From positions 11,388,607 to 11,452,606 of the forward strand of contig BROE01000020.1 of NCBI GenBank assembly GCA_036571765.1: DNA of 64,000 nucleotides, given 5' to 3'. This DNA comes from Plecoglossus altivelis (lineage: Eukaryota > Chordata > Actinopteri > Osmeriformes > Plecoglossidae). The notes beneath the pieces are model-generated. The model was given only the letters and a program-made list of their open reading frames with translations, was not told the origin of the DNA and did no database searches. Made by a program: the position numbers and the translations under genes. Positions 1 through 13,340 of this stretch are shown piece by piece. How positions within the stretch are numbered: the first letter of the stretch is position 1; each line of letters begins with the position of its first letter.

Positions 1-268
1 TGAAATACTCAGACCCTTGTGAAATACTTCAGAAAAACGTACAAATGTAAACAATAGGCTCATTCTCTTTATCCCCAACTCAGGCGTTCACACGTGCATA
101 CACACAAACACACACTTTATGGACTCTTCCACTCAAAGGCAACATGCTGTGAGTTTCAGACATTACTCCACAGAACTCATTGACTGTGGGTCTGCCTGAT
201 AACTCCATTATCTCCATGTAGGTTAAGCTGCACTCCATTTAAACACACTACAATCAGTGGTTCAGAGG

Positions 269-270
<2 letters not shown>

Positions 271-326
<56 letters not shown>
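271..326. repeat. (GT)n microsatellite
   Basis: Uninterrupted alternating GT for about 56 bases. Its reverse strand gives a spurious poly-His/Thr open frame. Confidence 0.95.
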
Positions 327-328
<2 letters not shown>

Positions 329-943
329 GCCAAATAGATTTTGTACACAGTATGCCTGTGTTCTAGGTGTCTTTAGGCAGCGTGTGATGTATTGAACCTG
401 TCCCTGAACCTGTCTGTGAACACTTGTAGCCTGAAGGTAGTGCTGTGTATACTGTGTATAGGCAGGTAGTAAGCCAGCTATGTTGCTTATGTTTGTGTGC
501 ATAGTATGGATGGTACATGTTTAACTTCACAAGAACATTTCAGGATTTTTTTTTTACGTAACCTGGTATGTTGCACAAAAATGCCACCGCGTAGATCTAG
601 TGTGTCTGTGTGTGTCCTTGTCAGTCAGTCAAACTGCCCCATCACGACTCCACTGCTCCCTCTTGGGTAGGTCTTTAATAAGAATCTTTTTCAGCTTCTT
701 TAACAGCTAGGATGTAACAAGCGTCTTGCGCCAACAAATGTATTTATGGAAACTTAAATAGTTAACTTAAATAGGGAGTAATTACCCCCAACATACTTAG
801 CTGTCAAAGTCATGACCCTTGACAAGTGTCCAGAGACGAGTTACCCCCAGGTAAACTCTAGTGAAAGGGCAGTATCACCTGAGCACAGGGGTGGATCTGG
901 GACAGTGCAGGTTTGCATGTGGGAAGTCAGGAGGACCTGTTTT

Positions 944-979
944 CCTTATCAACATGATGACGTCATCATGTTTATAAGG
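944..979. repeat. 36-bp near-perfect palindrome centred on a CRE
   Basis: The inner 22 bases (951-972) are a perfect palindrome. The 7-base flanks, CCTTATC and TATAAGG, extend it with a single mismatched pair (950/973). The centre is a full CRE octamer, TGACGTCA (958-965). A 10-base palindrome with an E-box core, CACACGTGTG, follows at 981-990. Confidence 0.9.
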
Positions 980-1925
980 ACACACGTGTGATGGGATCGT
1001 GCTATGGACTGACGTGCGTTCTGCTGAAAGGGTGAATGCAGGCGCCTGTTATTTCCATGTGTGTGTTGGTGTCGGGGTTATGTGCTCGCAACAATGCTTG
1101 TTTGTGAGTGACACTAGGGGCGCGTGTGTGTATTATTAGACGCAATGTTCATGACAACAATATTTACTCTGATTTCAAGTGACAGGGACCCCAGAATGTT
1201 TTTTTTCCAGTTGATTCAGGAATTGACATCTTTGTGATTAAATATTCCTCAGAGCATGACTATCATGTGTTTTTATATGAGACTAATCTTTATAGGTTGA
1301 ACCCTCTATCTAATGTGGATGGTAATGGAAAACCATAGAGAGAGGGGGTAGGCAAAGGGGTAAAGTCACATGTACATGAACACACCTTTGCCTCGGATGA
1401 CAAGTTTGATCTGACAGTGAACTCTAAACACTTGGTGTGTGTGTATCTGTGTGTGTGGGCGAGAGAGAGAGAGAGGGATTGAAGTCATTGAAGTATCTAC
1501 TGCCACAGCCTGTGCAGATGTCACAGCATTTGTGACACTTCGACACCATCACACTGTCTCGCATGCTCTCATTTCCCACCTCTCCTGGCTCCTGCTACAC
1601 ACAACCATTGACCTACTCACACACACTGATACCATAACACACATTAACAGGCAGGCATGATGGATGAGAAGGGTGACAGGCTTGTTCAGAGCTCGTTGAT
1701 ATAGACTGTTTGCTTAGGCTATGATGACCAAAGGTGGAAGTCGGAACAGAATCCTACCGAAAGCACCGTGTGTGTCTGGAGATAGAGGACAGGCTGTGAG
1801 AGTGGCATGTTCTCAGGGATTAGCACAGTGTGTGTCTGGGGAGCAATCTGTCATCCTCATGCATGTGTGTAGATTTGTCCTGGTTGTCTGTCCTTCATAA
1901 TGCATGTCCTCCCTGAGCAGACATG

Positions 1926-1980
1926 CAGGCAGACAGACAGACAGGCAGACAGACAGACAGACAAACAGACAGGCAGACAG
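1926..1980. repeat. CAGA/CAGG tetranucleotide repeat
   Basis: Tandem CAGA units with occasional CAGG and CAAA variants. No gene function is implied. Confidence 0.9.
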
Positions 1981-4100
1981 GGCCATAGAGACAGGCTTAA
2001 ATGGAGAGTGTGGGAGAGATGAAAGGAGATGGAGATGTGGTTTGGTCAAATGTATTCATCAGCTTAGTACTGCAGGCGATCACCATGCTCCTCTCTAGGT
2101 CAGGCTGTCTGCTCTACTCTCTCTCGCCCCCTCTGTTTCTCACTCTAGATTGGATCCCTAACGCTGCATTTCCTGTTTGCTTATCTGCTTTTTGGATGAT
2201 TTGAATATACATGTGTGTGTATACATATCGATGTACCTAAGTGTATCATTTGAATTACTCAAATCATTTGTCCAGAGTACTGTTACCGAGCATAGATGTC
2301 TTTTGTAAAGTGTCCGTGGGTGTGCGCTGTGTATTGCCGGAGGATTCCTGGCAATGCCCAGTGCCGTCAGAGGGCTTCTGTCTGTTTCGTAATCGTGCTG
2401 AGGGCCCAGCCAGTTTAAGCTGGGGTGCATTGTTCCTGGGCACAGGCCCGTATGACTGGGGAGAGGGGGGACAAGACCAACATGACATAACACTGACACA
2501 TTCATCTACTAACTTTGACCAGGCCTGGAAAAGCAGCCAGACATACAAACATGCTGACGTGCAAAGGAAACACTTACTCACACAAACACACACGCACACT
2601 ATTACAATTAACCAACGCTGCGGAGTCTGGTGTCCATAGGAACACAGGTCCACAAGGTTTTCCCACCCACACGGACTAAACCTTTCCACTTTTGACTCGA
2701 ATCCGTCCCGTTCACTGGTGTGTCCCAGGACCCACGCCAAGCGGGGTTGTCTGTCCTGGGGCAGAGTACACTCTGTAATCCCCTTCCACCTCTGCTACTG
2801 GACTCGGAGTGGGTCCTGTTGCTGTGGGATCGATTATTAACAACTCTAATGCCAAATAGCAAGTTGGACTTTGGGGATTAACGTGAGTGGCTGGTAGCTG
2901 CTGGCGCACACGTGCATGCACATATAGACACCAGCTCAGACTTGACTGGCAGTCGTTAGCCTAGTTACACTGTTAGTAGTCCTTCATATCTTTTGAGTTA
3001 TGACTCTTTCCTATACTAAAATATAAATACCATAAATACTTTTCTCCGTGAGTACACCTTCCGGAGGGTATGCTTGGCTTTTGACCACGCATCGCCCTAC
3101 TTTTGTTAAGTTGGGTGTTTGTGTGTGTTTGGCATTCTGATCCGTAGTCCCTGAGGAAGGTGTTGGGGATAGGGCCAGAGACCTCTACCTCTGTACACAT
3201 CTCACAAGCCTCTCTTCCCCCTCTTATCTCACTTGTCTTTCTAGTTTAGATTTCCCTTTCCCCAAGCCGCCTCTTCTAAGATAAGATTGTTCAAGTGACA
3301 TTGGGAAATGGAAAGCGTAGATCAGCCCTTTTCACACTTTTTGTTTCTGTTGCAGTGGAATTTCCCGAGGTTTAATGATTTACTGCCAAAGCAGTTATGG
3401 GAAATTATAACATTTCGCAGGGATGCATGTTATTTGAAATATGTCTTGTTAATAGTCATGTAATTCAAATCTTCATCCGTCTTTATTTATGCATCCCTTT
3501 CTAGTTTTGTCTTCGTTGTATTTTTTGTACTCGACCTCCCCTCCCCCTCTTCTCTCTCTCTTCCTCTTTGTTTGCCTGCTCCTGTCCTCAGTGGTTTGTC
3601 CCCACCCAACAACAGCTGCCAGCCCTTGATTGGCTGAGACAGGGATAAGGGGAGGAGCCATGGGTCATGTTGTTGTGATATTTTCTCGCTCTGAGCTCAG
3701 CAGAGACGTCAGTTCAGTACCAGCAAGCGACGGGAACCCACTCTCGCTCTCCTCCACTAAATACAGCCCCCAGAGCTCTTCAAACCCCCGTTTGAAGCCC
3801 CACTCGTACAGGGGGAATATCCTAACCCAACACAGGACTTCACTAACGTAGCCTTGGACCTGAAAAGCGAAGGGAACTAAAGGATTTTTCTCCTCTCTTC
3901 TCTCTTTCCTTCCTTCCTGCACTGCCCTTTGTTTTTTCTGCTGCGCTGTGTGCCTGTCACGCAGGCTCCCAGTAGCGCCCCCTAGCAACCCAGAGAAAAA
4001 CAGCGAGAGGATAGGGAGCCAGAGGAGCGGACGTTCTTCCGCCTCTCTCCCTGACGCCGTGGTGGGCCCCCCCAGCTCAGCCATCAGATGCGGAGTGAGG

Positions 4101-7100
4101 ATGAGTCCCGCTCTAGAAGCCCTCATGCAGGCAGATGGGACACCCTATCCCGGAAAAGGGGTGATGCTTGAGCCCTTCGTCCACCAGGTGGGGGGCCACT
4201 CCTGTGTGCTCCGCTTCGGGGAGCAGACCATCTGCAAGCCCCTCATCCCCCGCGAGCACCAGTTCTACAAGAGTCTCCCACCAGAGATCAGGAAATTTAC
4301 CCCCCAGTACAAAGGTAAGGAACCAAGAAAACATAATCTGTTATTTAAAGAAGTGTGTGTCTGTGCGTGCGTGTGTGTGTTTGTATGCAACTGCTATTGC
4401 CCGATATTTCTTTCCCCCTCTGTCTCTCTCTCTCTCCCTCTATCTCTCTGTACTGATAACCGTGGTTGTATAACATTGACTGTATCCTGGATTAGTAATA
4501 GCTGGAGATGGTGGTTCCGAAGCACAATGGGGCTTAGTTTTACTGCGTGTGGGGCTTAAGCAGGCATGGGGGGGGGGTTGGAGCATTGAGGACTCAGCGC
4601 AGAGCTGCAGTGTGGAGTCAAACACTCTGAGGTGGAGGAGGGTGAGAGGGGAAGAATGCGGGCAGTTATCCTTCGATGGAGGAGTAGAACCTGGACAACC
4701 TGCGACTGTATATGTGCTCCTGGGCACAGACTGACGGGGCTTAGGTAGGCCTACGACTCCCGACAAGTCGACTTGAAATGTTTCAGATGGAATCACCATC
4801 TGACACCTGAGCAGGAATGTGAAACATGTGCATGCCATGACTGACGGAGGTAGAAGGCAGCCAGCCAGAGGGAGGTCAGTGGTAGCCCTTGACTCTGGGC
4901 TCCGTGTCAGGCCCCCATGCCTGGCCCACGGGACAGGGTTACACAGACACCATGGGGCTAAGCTAGAGTTCTGGACATGCTCAATAATAAATTAGACTCA
5001 TCACTAGAGAACTGAATTCAAATGGGGAGAGAAAAGCACTAAGGACTCTGCCCTTGATGGGAAGTCCACCCCACGCACACGTTTTCTGGCAGACATCTTC
5101 GGACACGTGCCTAGACATAACTAATCACGGTCAGATTTGATGTACTGGTAGATCTACCTGATCTTACTTGGTGCCAGCCCAGACGTGTGACTGAGTCAAG
5201 GCTTGGCATGGCATCTGACTCCACAGCAATGCATCAAAGAACTATTAAAAGACGGGGAGAGAGGAGAAGGGAAAAACAGACTGTTGACCTCTCGAACATT
5301 ATCGGATGTTTCACATCAAACAGACGCACTCTCACTTTTACCCAAACATTCTTGTACGTATAGGCACACAAACACGCACACCACACATCTGGAATGGTGC
5401 CTAGGAACTTGTATAAGTTACTGACTAATTGCACACTCATCCTCCCACACAGTGGTGACACAGCACTTTTGTTAGACTGTAGTGAGGGTTAACAGCCTGA
5501 CCATACTGCCTGATAGTGACGACGTTGCCAATGACATCACTCAGGATGAGATCTGGGAAAGGAAACATTTCCCACTGTCCCTGCTGTGTTCAATTATATT
5601 CGCTTTTTAAGTTCAGTTCTTCTACTAGTTGTAATTTAGTTGATTCCGGTTTGTATTTTTTGACTCACAGATCGAACCCATTGTCAGTTTTAAATCTCAA
5701 CCTCTCACTCACCACACACACAACAAACACACGCACACATCTTCTTACTGGTATCTATTAGTGCCAACAGCTGTGATTGCTTTTCGGGACACTTCCCCTA
5801 CACATTACACTGTTCCCTGAAAGGCTGTTATTAGCTAGAGGGTGTTTACTGGACGAGTTCTCTGTTTTCGAGAAAACCCACACAACTCTGCACGTGCACG
5901 GTGATTTGTTTTGTTTACAAGTTCTGGAGAAATGATCAGACTTCATAAAATAATAAATGATTGCTGGTCCTGAATTACCCTGAATATGGACTCGAATAGA
6001 CTTTTATAGATTTATTGTGACTGTAAAAATGCCTTAGGTGTGTATTCATTTAGTGTGACACTGACTATTCTACTTGTTTGTATTGTGTTGTATCATGACA
6101 GTTGGCCGTGTTCTCAAGTGATTCTTTTATGATTTTGTACAAGGGTCATCAAATATCTGCTGCACCTTCATTTCTAGTGTTCTTTGAGCTTACTGTTGGA
6201 ACGCTGTGATGTTTGAAATGTGATGGTATTCAGATTAGGTTTTGTGGTTGCTTAATAAAGGTCTGAGTGAGTTTCATACATTCTGGACTCCTGTGGTGAT
6301 TGTGTATCTCTGCTTCTTGTTTTAAGGAACAAACCTCATACAGTTTCTACCCTAGTTTCTGCCACACTTTCAATTTGTGAAACCCCCCCCCCCCTCTCTC
6401 TCTCTCTGCCATCATTTCTGCCTCTATAGCACGTCTGTGTCAGTGTTTGTATGTTTGTGTGTGTTGTGTGTATCTTTCTCTTTACGATTGTAGATGCTGG
6501 AGACAGGACACCGTTGGTAAGAGCGACCATGACCATCCCAGTATTTGGATGGTCTTGGCTAAATCACCTGCCTTTGCATAGAGAAAGAAGGAATCCTATT
6601 TTCTAAGTACTAACAGTCTTGCTGTCTCTCTCCTTCCTTCCTCTCTCCCTCTGTCTCAGGAGTGGTATCAGTCAGCTTCGAAGAGGATGAGGAGGGGAAT
6701 CTGTGTCTCATTGCCTACCCCCTCCACAGCGAACCAGGCGATCTGGAGAACACGGACCCCTCGGCCGACTGTGAGCCCAAGAGCAAGATGCTGAAGTGGG
6801 GCAACAAGAAACAGTCCTCTCAGCTCCACGAGAACGACAATTACAGCAAGGACAGGGCCAGACAGATCCGCAAAGAGGACAAGATTATGAGGTGAGCGCA
6901 AATCTGTATACACACACACTCATACACATGTAGTTGAACCTTTTAACCACACAGAAGCCTACAGTGCAGAGACCTGCAAGATAGTCTGTGTGCTAACATG
7001 TTTGCGTGTGTGTGTGTAGTTATAACCGCGAGGACGTGCAGAAGCAACAGCAGGCAGAGGTGCTGTACTACAGCCTAGAGAAGGGCAACGTGGTTCCTCA

Positions 7101-8411
7101 GATCAAACACAACCCCTGGAGCCTAAAGTGCCACCAGCAGCACCTGCAGAGAATGAAGGAGAACTCCAAGCACCGCAATCAATACAGTATCCTTTCCCTG
7201 CAGACAGGCTGTGCTCTGCAGCCCAGAACATTGTGTCCTAACAGTTAGGAAGGGTTCCTACCAACATGGGTCCCCTGTGGAAAGATGGGCAGTTGTTAGA
7301 AGCTGGATGTTAAAATAAATTTTGTTCTGTGTGTATGTGTGAAGACAGGGGGGGGTTATTGATCAGATATCAAGATGGACAAAGATAAAGAGGAAGTACA
7401 GAGAGGTCTGCTATTGTTAGTTCAGCCTTGACCCTATCCCAGAATTCATCCTGTTGGAGAACCTGACTTGGCGCCACTCTGTGCCGTGTGTTCTGGACCT
7501 GAAGATGGGCACACGCCAGCATGGGGACGATGCTTCTGAGGAGAAGAAGGCCAATCAGATCAGGAAATGCCAGCAGAGCACATCTGCTTCCATCGGGGTC
7601 CGCCTCTGTGGCATGCAGGTAAGACCCCCCTCGCACCCACTCTCAAAGGCTGCTGCATTGAAACCACAATTGAAGTCAGACATATATCCATGTACAAATA
7701 TTGTGACGTAAACTCTGTAAACTCTGTAAACTCCACACTTCAGTGTTTATTGACACTTCACTTCACATTCCTGTTTGTCATTTCCTCCTGCAGGTGTACC
7801 AGTCAGACTCAGGCCAGCTGATGTTCATGAACAAGTACCACGGCCGGAAGCTCAACCTGCCAGGCTTCAAGGAGGCCTTGTTCCAGTTCTTCCATGACGG
7901 CCGCCGTCTACGCCGCGAGCTGCTCTCCCCGGTGCTGCACAAGCTGAAGGACATGCAGGCCGTGCTGGAGTCCTGCGAGTCCTACCGCTTCTACTCCAGC
8001 TCCCTGCTCATCATCTACGACGGAGAGCCCTCTTGCGCCCCCACCAGACCCCGACCCCGTGGCGGGGAGGAGGGCGATGAAGACGAGCCTTCAGACGAAG
8101 ATGAGGATGACGAGGAGGAGGAGGAGGAGGAGGAAGAGGAGGAAGGAGCGTTCGGATTTCCTCGTTCCTCGTCTGCTGCCAGCGGTAGTGGTGGGGTAGT
8201 AAGCAAAAACGGAGGCAGCCTGTCATCCCGAGGAGCAGGAGAGGCCTGCAGCCCCATGGTGGACGTGCGCATGATTGACTTTGCCCACACGACCTGTCGT
8301 CACTATGGGGAGGACAGTGTGGTCCACGAGGGCCAGGACAGCGGATACATCTTTGGCCTCCAGAATCTCATCACAATCATCTCCCAGCTGGAGGATCACA
8401 GTGCAGACTAA
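4101..8411 (+). CDS. ip6k2: Inositol hexakisphosphate kinase 2
   Basis: Coding exons are 4101-4314, 6660-6891, 7020-7186, 7443-7618 and 7794-8411, giving 468 residues. The enzyme phosphorylates InsP6 to the pyrophosphate InsP7 using ATP. The family signature PxxxDxKxG is present as PCVLDLKMGTRQHGDD in exon 4, and the C-terminal MIDFAHTT and SSLLIIYDGE motifs are in exon 5. The N-terminus (EPFVHQVGGHSCVLRF, then CKPLIPREHQFYKSLP) fits the IP6K2 type better than IP6K1 or IP6K3. The start is the first ATG of the open exon and has A at -3; the frame stays open further upstream but without an ATG. The protein is roughly 40 residues longer than the mammalian form as I recall it, mainly because of an acidic Glu-rich insert at about residues 355-383. 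The 3' UTR runs to a poly(A) signal near 9461. Confidence 0.95.
4315..6659. other. ip6k2 intron 1 (2.3 kb)
   Basis: Bounded by GTAAGG and TCTCAG splice sites. It holds short simple-sequence tracts, such as a G run near 4568 and a C/CT tract near 6383, and nothing else that I recognise. Confidence 0.8.
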
Positions 8412-9460
8412 GACTAAACACTGGCCACCATGTTGGAGACACAAACCTGGGAATGGAAGCTCTAAGCTAAGCTTTCGCCTCACTCCTCTGTCGAGGCATT
8501 GACCTAATGCCCATGCGGGGATCTGACCCTTAACCCTCCAGAGCAGGGGCTGGGATCAGGGATGCTTCAGGGTCGGGGAAGGTAACACAGGCTCCGTCCT
8601 GAACCCTACCCCACTTGATTGTCGTGGGACAGAACTGCCTGTGCACTCGTTGGCACTTTCCTCCTTTGACCCCTCCCAAACTCCTGTCTTTCTTTTGTGT
8701 GGTAGGAGAGCTAGTGGATGGAACTGGAGTCCCATCAGCCACTAGAAAGTGTGTAGCATCCTGCTCTGTTACAGACTTGTCTTTACTGTAAGGGCTCTGA
8801 GAAGAAGCCAGACACAGAAAGGAGACGTGTAAGCAAAGCAGCTGTCTGACTTGCTGTCGAGCCGTCAAGAGCACATTTGCATATTTGCGGGTTGTGTACA
8901 GGACTCAGCAGCCCTCAAGCAAGCGACCACTTCTCGCTTATCTTTTTATAGATCCTTTTTTATATCTCCCGATGTCTCGGAAAACCCTAGCAACCAAAAT
9001 ACTTTTTGGAGCGTCTGGATTTACACCTGACAGAGACGTTTTGTTTTTCGAGAGAGAAAAAAACTCAGATTTAGGAATAGAAGAAGGGATGTACCCTTTT
9101 GTCTTTCCTCCCCTGTGCTGTTACGCCTCTGATAGACTGGCAGTGAGGGAGTTGTAAGGGAAAGACACCATTTCTTGTCACTTTCTTTTGTTTTGTCTTA
9201 ATTGTTTCTCTTCATTCCTAAAAACGGTGACTAAAGAAGAGAATTTATTGATAATAAACATAGATACAAAGAGATACTATTTATTGGACACATTTCTAAA
9301 AAACAAACATTAATGGAAAAAACTAAAATGAGAAACGGAGACAAATACATTCCATATTACTGTTGTAAATGTTCTGTTCTATATTGGATTTAATATAATT
9401 TTGTTTTTGCAAGGGAAGATAGCCCTCTTGTATACTTGTGTGTCAACAGTATGTTGAAAC

Positions 9461-9466
9461 AATAAA
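9461..9466 (+). other. Poly(A) signal of ip6k2
   Basis: AATAAA followed by a T/GT-rich stretch, about 1.05 kb after the stop codon. It marks the likely end of the ip6k2 transcript. Confidence 0.8.
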
Positions 9467-12400
9467 GACTTTTGTTTGTGGTAAAAGCACCTCTGGTTTT
9501 GGTTCTTTTGTCAAGTTTAAGATAGTTAGGGGAAGTCAAGGAGGGATATTTACCAAACTTTCATAGAAATAGAAATATGTTATAGGCAGGTGATTGGTGT
9601 TGTATGGAGTGACTGCACGGAATAGTCAAGAAATGCCCATTTACTTGGAAGATGAGTCAGCTCTGCTGCTGGGAGAGACATTAGTCATGCTCCCAGCTCC
9701 TCTATGGTGTGCTCGGGAATTTCCACACACCACGTTTGTATCCCACGAAATTCTTAGACCACGCGACTCAGTGAAACACAAACATTGACCCAGTGTGTCA
9801 ATAGAATACCCTATATTGAGGCTGAGCTTTTCTTAGAGCTAAGTGTAAGACTCCCAAATTAAGCTTCAATTCACATTAATGAAGACTGCGAGTTCATACA
9901 TGTCGGGGCCGGAAAAACGTTCCTTAACATGCGTCACTGTTGCAGAAAGTTCATCCTATTAAACACTTTACATTTGGTGTTTTCTCATTTTGTGCTTAAA
10001 GGCGATGTCCCTGCCTGCCACAGGTGTTCCAGCACGTTCTTAGCATTGTTATCCTCTTTGGCTCAGATTACACCCTCAAATCCGGGAAAATTACAAAAGT
10101 ACAACCTGTAGAGTTCAGGGTGGGGTGTTAGGAGGACAAATTTACAGGGTGGATGTGGATGTGGGGGGGGTGGGGGGGTATTGCCATGGCAATGACCTTG
10201 TCTGCACCCATTAACCCCCCGTTGGTAGAAGGAGTTACCTAGCAGCGGAAACCTCTGTTCCAGCCGCCTCAAATCGGCTTTTGAAGAATGGAAAATGCTG
10301 AGTGAAGGAGGATAAGTCCACCCAAGGATTTATAATGTGGAAGGAATGTCTAGAATGCTGCCTGACACTACAGACATGGCTTCATCTATTGCTGATTAAA
10401 AATCTAACATGAGTGGGAATTATATAGACTATGTAGGTGGTGGATGCCCATAAAGAAAATGTATCACAGGCATAAAAGGTAGTAATGGAAGCTTGGTTTA
10501 TTGTGTCAAATGGTAATTTTGGGAACGTCACTTGATATAGCAACAGGTACTGCTATAGGATTGGGGTAAGTAATGCAAGGAGACAACACACATTTTTTCA
10601 CAAGCTTGGCATTGTGTTTGACCTGTTAAGGACTAAATGGCTGCTCATTATATTGAGATGTCTTACAACAGATATCAAGACTGAGGTTGAATGGCTGGAG
10701 GAGACTGAGGGAGGTTGTGCTCGAACGACCGTCTGTCTGGGCTCACGGTCATCGTGACGCTACTGAATGTGACACATAGTAAGCTGAGGCCTGGATGTAC
10801 TGATGACGTCTGTGGAATGAGAGGCATTGCACGTAGTAGTGTGATGTTGACTGGGTGGATGGAGCACACAGCTCAATGATACTCAGCAAGGACACAAGGC
10901 CCCTGGGGCAGAGTCACACCAAGCGTCACCCACCCCCGTCTCCAGCGCTCTGTCCAGTCCGAGCCGGTTTGAACACACTATGTTACTCACCCACGCTTGA
11001 GTGCCAACCTACACACAAAGGCTCTGTGTTTTTGTGTGTGTGTGTGAAGACACTGAGAATCACCCAGAAGTCATTTTATGTCCTTTGTTGGGATTTAATG
11101 CTGCTAGAATATTGAATTACGAGCTTCTTACCTGACACGTTACAGTCACAGGCTAATCGTTATCAGCAGTCATCATTGTGAAACCGATTAGATTCCCTCA
11201 TGATGAGTCATTTGGAAAGCGTGTTCTAAGGTATCAAGGGACATATTTCACGATCCAAAACTCTTATCAGTGATATGGGCTCATAGTTCGAAAGTTTTGC
11301 AATGTTATTCTATTTATGCTTTAACTCTTCTGCTCTCCACAGGCTTTCTTCCTAATGAATGTGTTACAAATTGCATTTGTTCATGCACTCATCTTGCTCA
11401 TATATCTCATCTTGCTCATATGATAAACATCATATATGTGTTGGGCTTGTGTGGGTGGGTTGGTGGGTGGGTTGTCACTGACAAAGCCCACTCTGTCACT
11501 GTGATTAGGGACACAATGTAACACCAGAATAGGAGGGAGGAGCCAGAGACCTGCAGGGACAGAAACTGAGGGATTTATTCCAATAAACACAATCTGCCTC
11601 TTAGCTTTCTGTTATGTCTACTTTTAAGATCAGATATGTAGATTATGTTTCTTTAGATTAAAGTACATATATATGTGAAATACTGTATGCTCTACATGGC
11701 AGCTGCAGAGATGAAGGCTAATATTTAATTACCAGGTGGTATTGGTTGTTTATTCAATCTGAACTATAGTTGATTGAATGCACTTGTGTGTGCATGTATA
11801 GAATAGAGGCAGCAGTCATCCTTAGGTTGTCTTGGTGATAGCTTTTGTAATGGTGATAAATCTCTATGACTACAGCAACTGTATTTTTAGCAAAGCTGTA
11901 GATCGTATTTAGGGACATGCTCCAGATAACTGAAGTCTAAATATCTCAAGGAGGGGATGAAAATAAAGGTACCTTTTTTACTTTATTCTAACTTACAGAC
12001 ACGTGTGACCCAAGTCTTGCAATATCCACCTGCCTTCATCATCTACCTTGTCCAGGTCTGTATTTGGGGTCAGAACCTGGGGATTGTGACATTCTCACAT
12101 ACTGAACCAGAGCATAGATGGTCAAAGCTTAACACACAATTGATTTTGAATGTATTTTGCGTTCTTGTTTTACGTTAATTGTTGGTGTATGTACAGTACT
12201 ATGTGCAAGCATTTAGTGGCAGATGTTCATTTCAGGTGAAGGCCATGAAAGCTATGACAACACTTTCTCTCCCCAAACTGCAGTATTTATTCCTTCCATT
12301 TTGTGTCCAATCTTCAGTGTGTGTGAATGTATGACATGTCTGCTACCCCTGCTACTGGATACGCTGCATGCACGCAGTGCACCCAGCTGAGTGGCCTTTG

Positions 12401-12704
12401 ACATAAAAGAACATCTTATAATGTCACCACACACCATTAGGAACAGTAGCTGGATGGAATATTCTGATTTGTCATCAACATGCATCATAGGCACAACACA
12501 GTAGCTAACAGTGACTAAATAGGTCTCCTCGACAAGTTATAGTCTAGTCCCTGTCAGCTTACTAGATAAGAAAGACTTTGAGGATATCGGTTTTATGACA
12601 CCTTTTCATCTCCCTCGTGTTTTTGGTCTGCTTTCATACCCGCGCCAAACATATTTTTTTCTCCAGGTTTATAGACATTCAGTTGCTGTGTTAGCATCAA
12701 GATA

Positions 12705-12925
12705 AAGCAAGACAGACCTACAGATAGAGCGACATGCAGCACAGGTAGACAGACAGTCAGAGGTAGAGCGAGGGACAGAGCTGCATGTACACACACAGAC
12801 AAAGCTAGAGCAACGGATAGAGTGACGGGCAGGTGGGTAGAGAGACTGATAGAGCGACGAGTAGACAGACGAAGCTGAAGCAACAGGTAGAGTGACAGGC
12901 AAGCAGATAGAAAGATAGACAGAAA
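12705..12925. repeat. Degenerate GACAGA/TAGAGCGA-type minisatellite
   Basis: Imperfect units built on gacaga, tagagcgac and aggtagagc recur for about 220 bases. The antisense frames give spurious Leu/Ser-rich open frames. Confidence 0.6.
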
Positions 12926-13281
12926 GAGGTGGAGCACAGAGCTCTCTTGGCAGTGGCAGTGTAGGTTGAGGTTTGAAGGTCAGAGATAACTGATGACTAG
13001 TTCTTCTTGTTCTGAAACAGAACTCACCTTAGTCTAGATGTCAAAGGTCGCTGGACAATCTGATAGGGATGGTTACTGTAACTTTATCTGGAACATACTG
13101 TTTTTAAACAGCTAGAGATGAAACACTACAAAACAACTTGTTGAAACGTTCACATTACATTTTTCTTCACTGTCACACGCATACACTGTAAACTAACTTG
13201 CATTGATTTTTTGTGTGTGATTGTAAAATGGCTGTGCCTTTACAGTCCAGGGATAAGATAGTATTGCATGTACAGACAGAC

Positions 13282-13287
<6 letters not shown>

Positions 13288-13338
<51 letters not shown>
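13288..13338. repeat. (GA)n microsatellite
   Basis: About 50 bases of pure GA, preceded by a short run of CAGA units. Confidence 0.95.

Positions 13339-13340
<2 letters not shown>

Larger units (their letters stand above)
1..4100. other. Non-coding region upstream of ip6k2, including its probable 5' leader
   Basis: No coding exon with family resemblance was found here on either strand; the open frames are short and mostly translate simple repeats. It holds a (GT)n tract, a CAGA-type tract and a large palindrome around 961. The stretch from about 3600 to 4100 probably contains the ip6k2 promoter and leader: there is an inverted CCAAT box (ATTGG, near 3629) and a CRE-like GACGTCAG near 3705. 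The transcription start cannot be placed from sequence alone. Confidence 0.55.

Noticed and set aside
254..502. Minus-strand His/Thr-rich open frame
   Set aside because: It is produced by the (GT)n microsatellite.
3948..4100. In-frame N-terminal extension of ip6k2 upstream of ATG 4101
   Set aside because: The open frame continues upstream, but only from a GTG; there is no ATG, and the family N-terminus is MSPA, so ATG 4101 is used.
12593..12937. Minus-strand Leu/Ser-rich frames that look like membrane segments
   Set aside because: They are translations of a degenerate minisatellite; composition repeats with the DNA unit.
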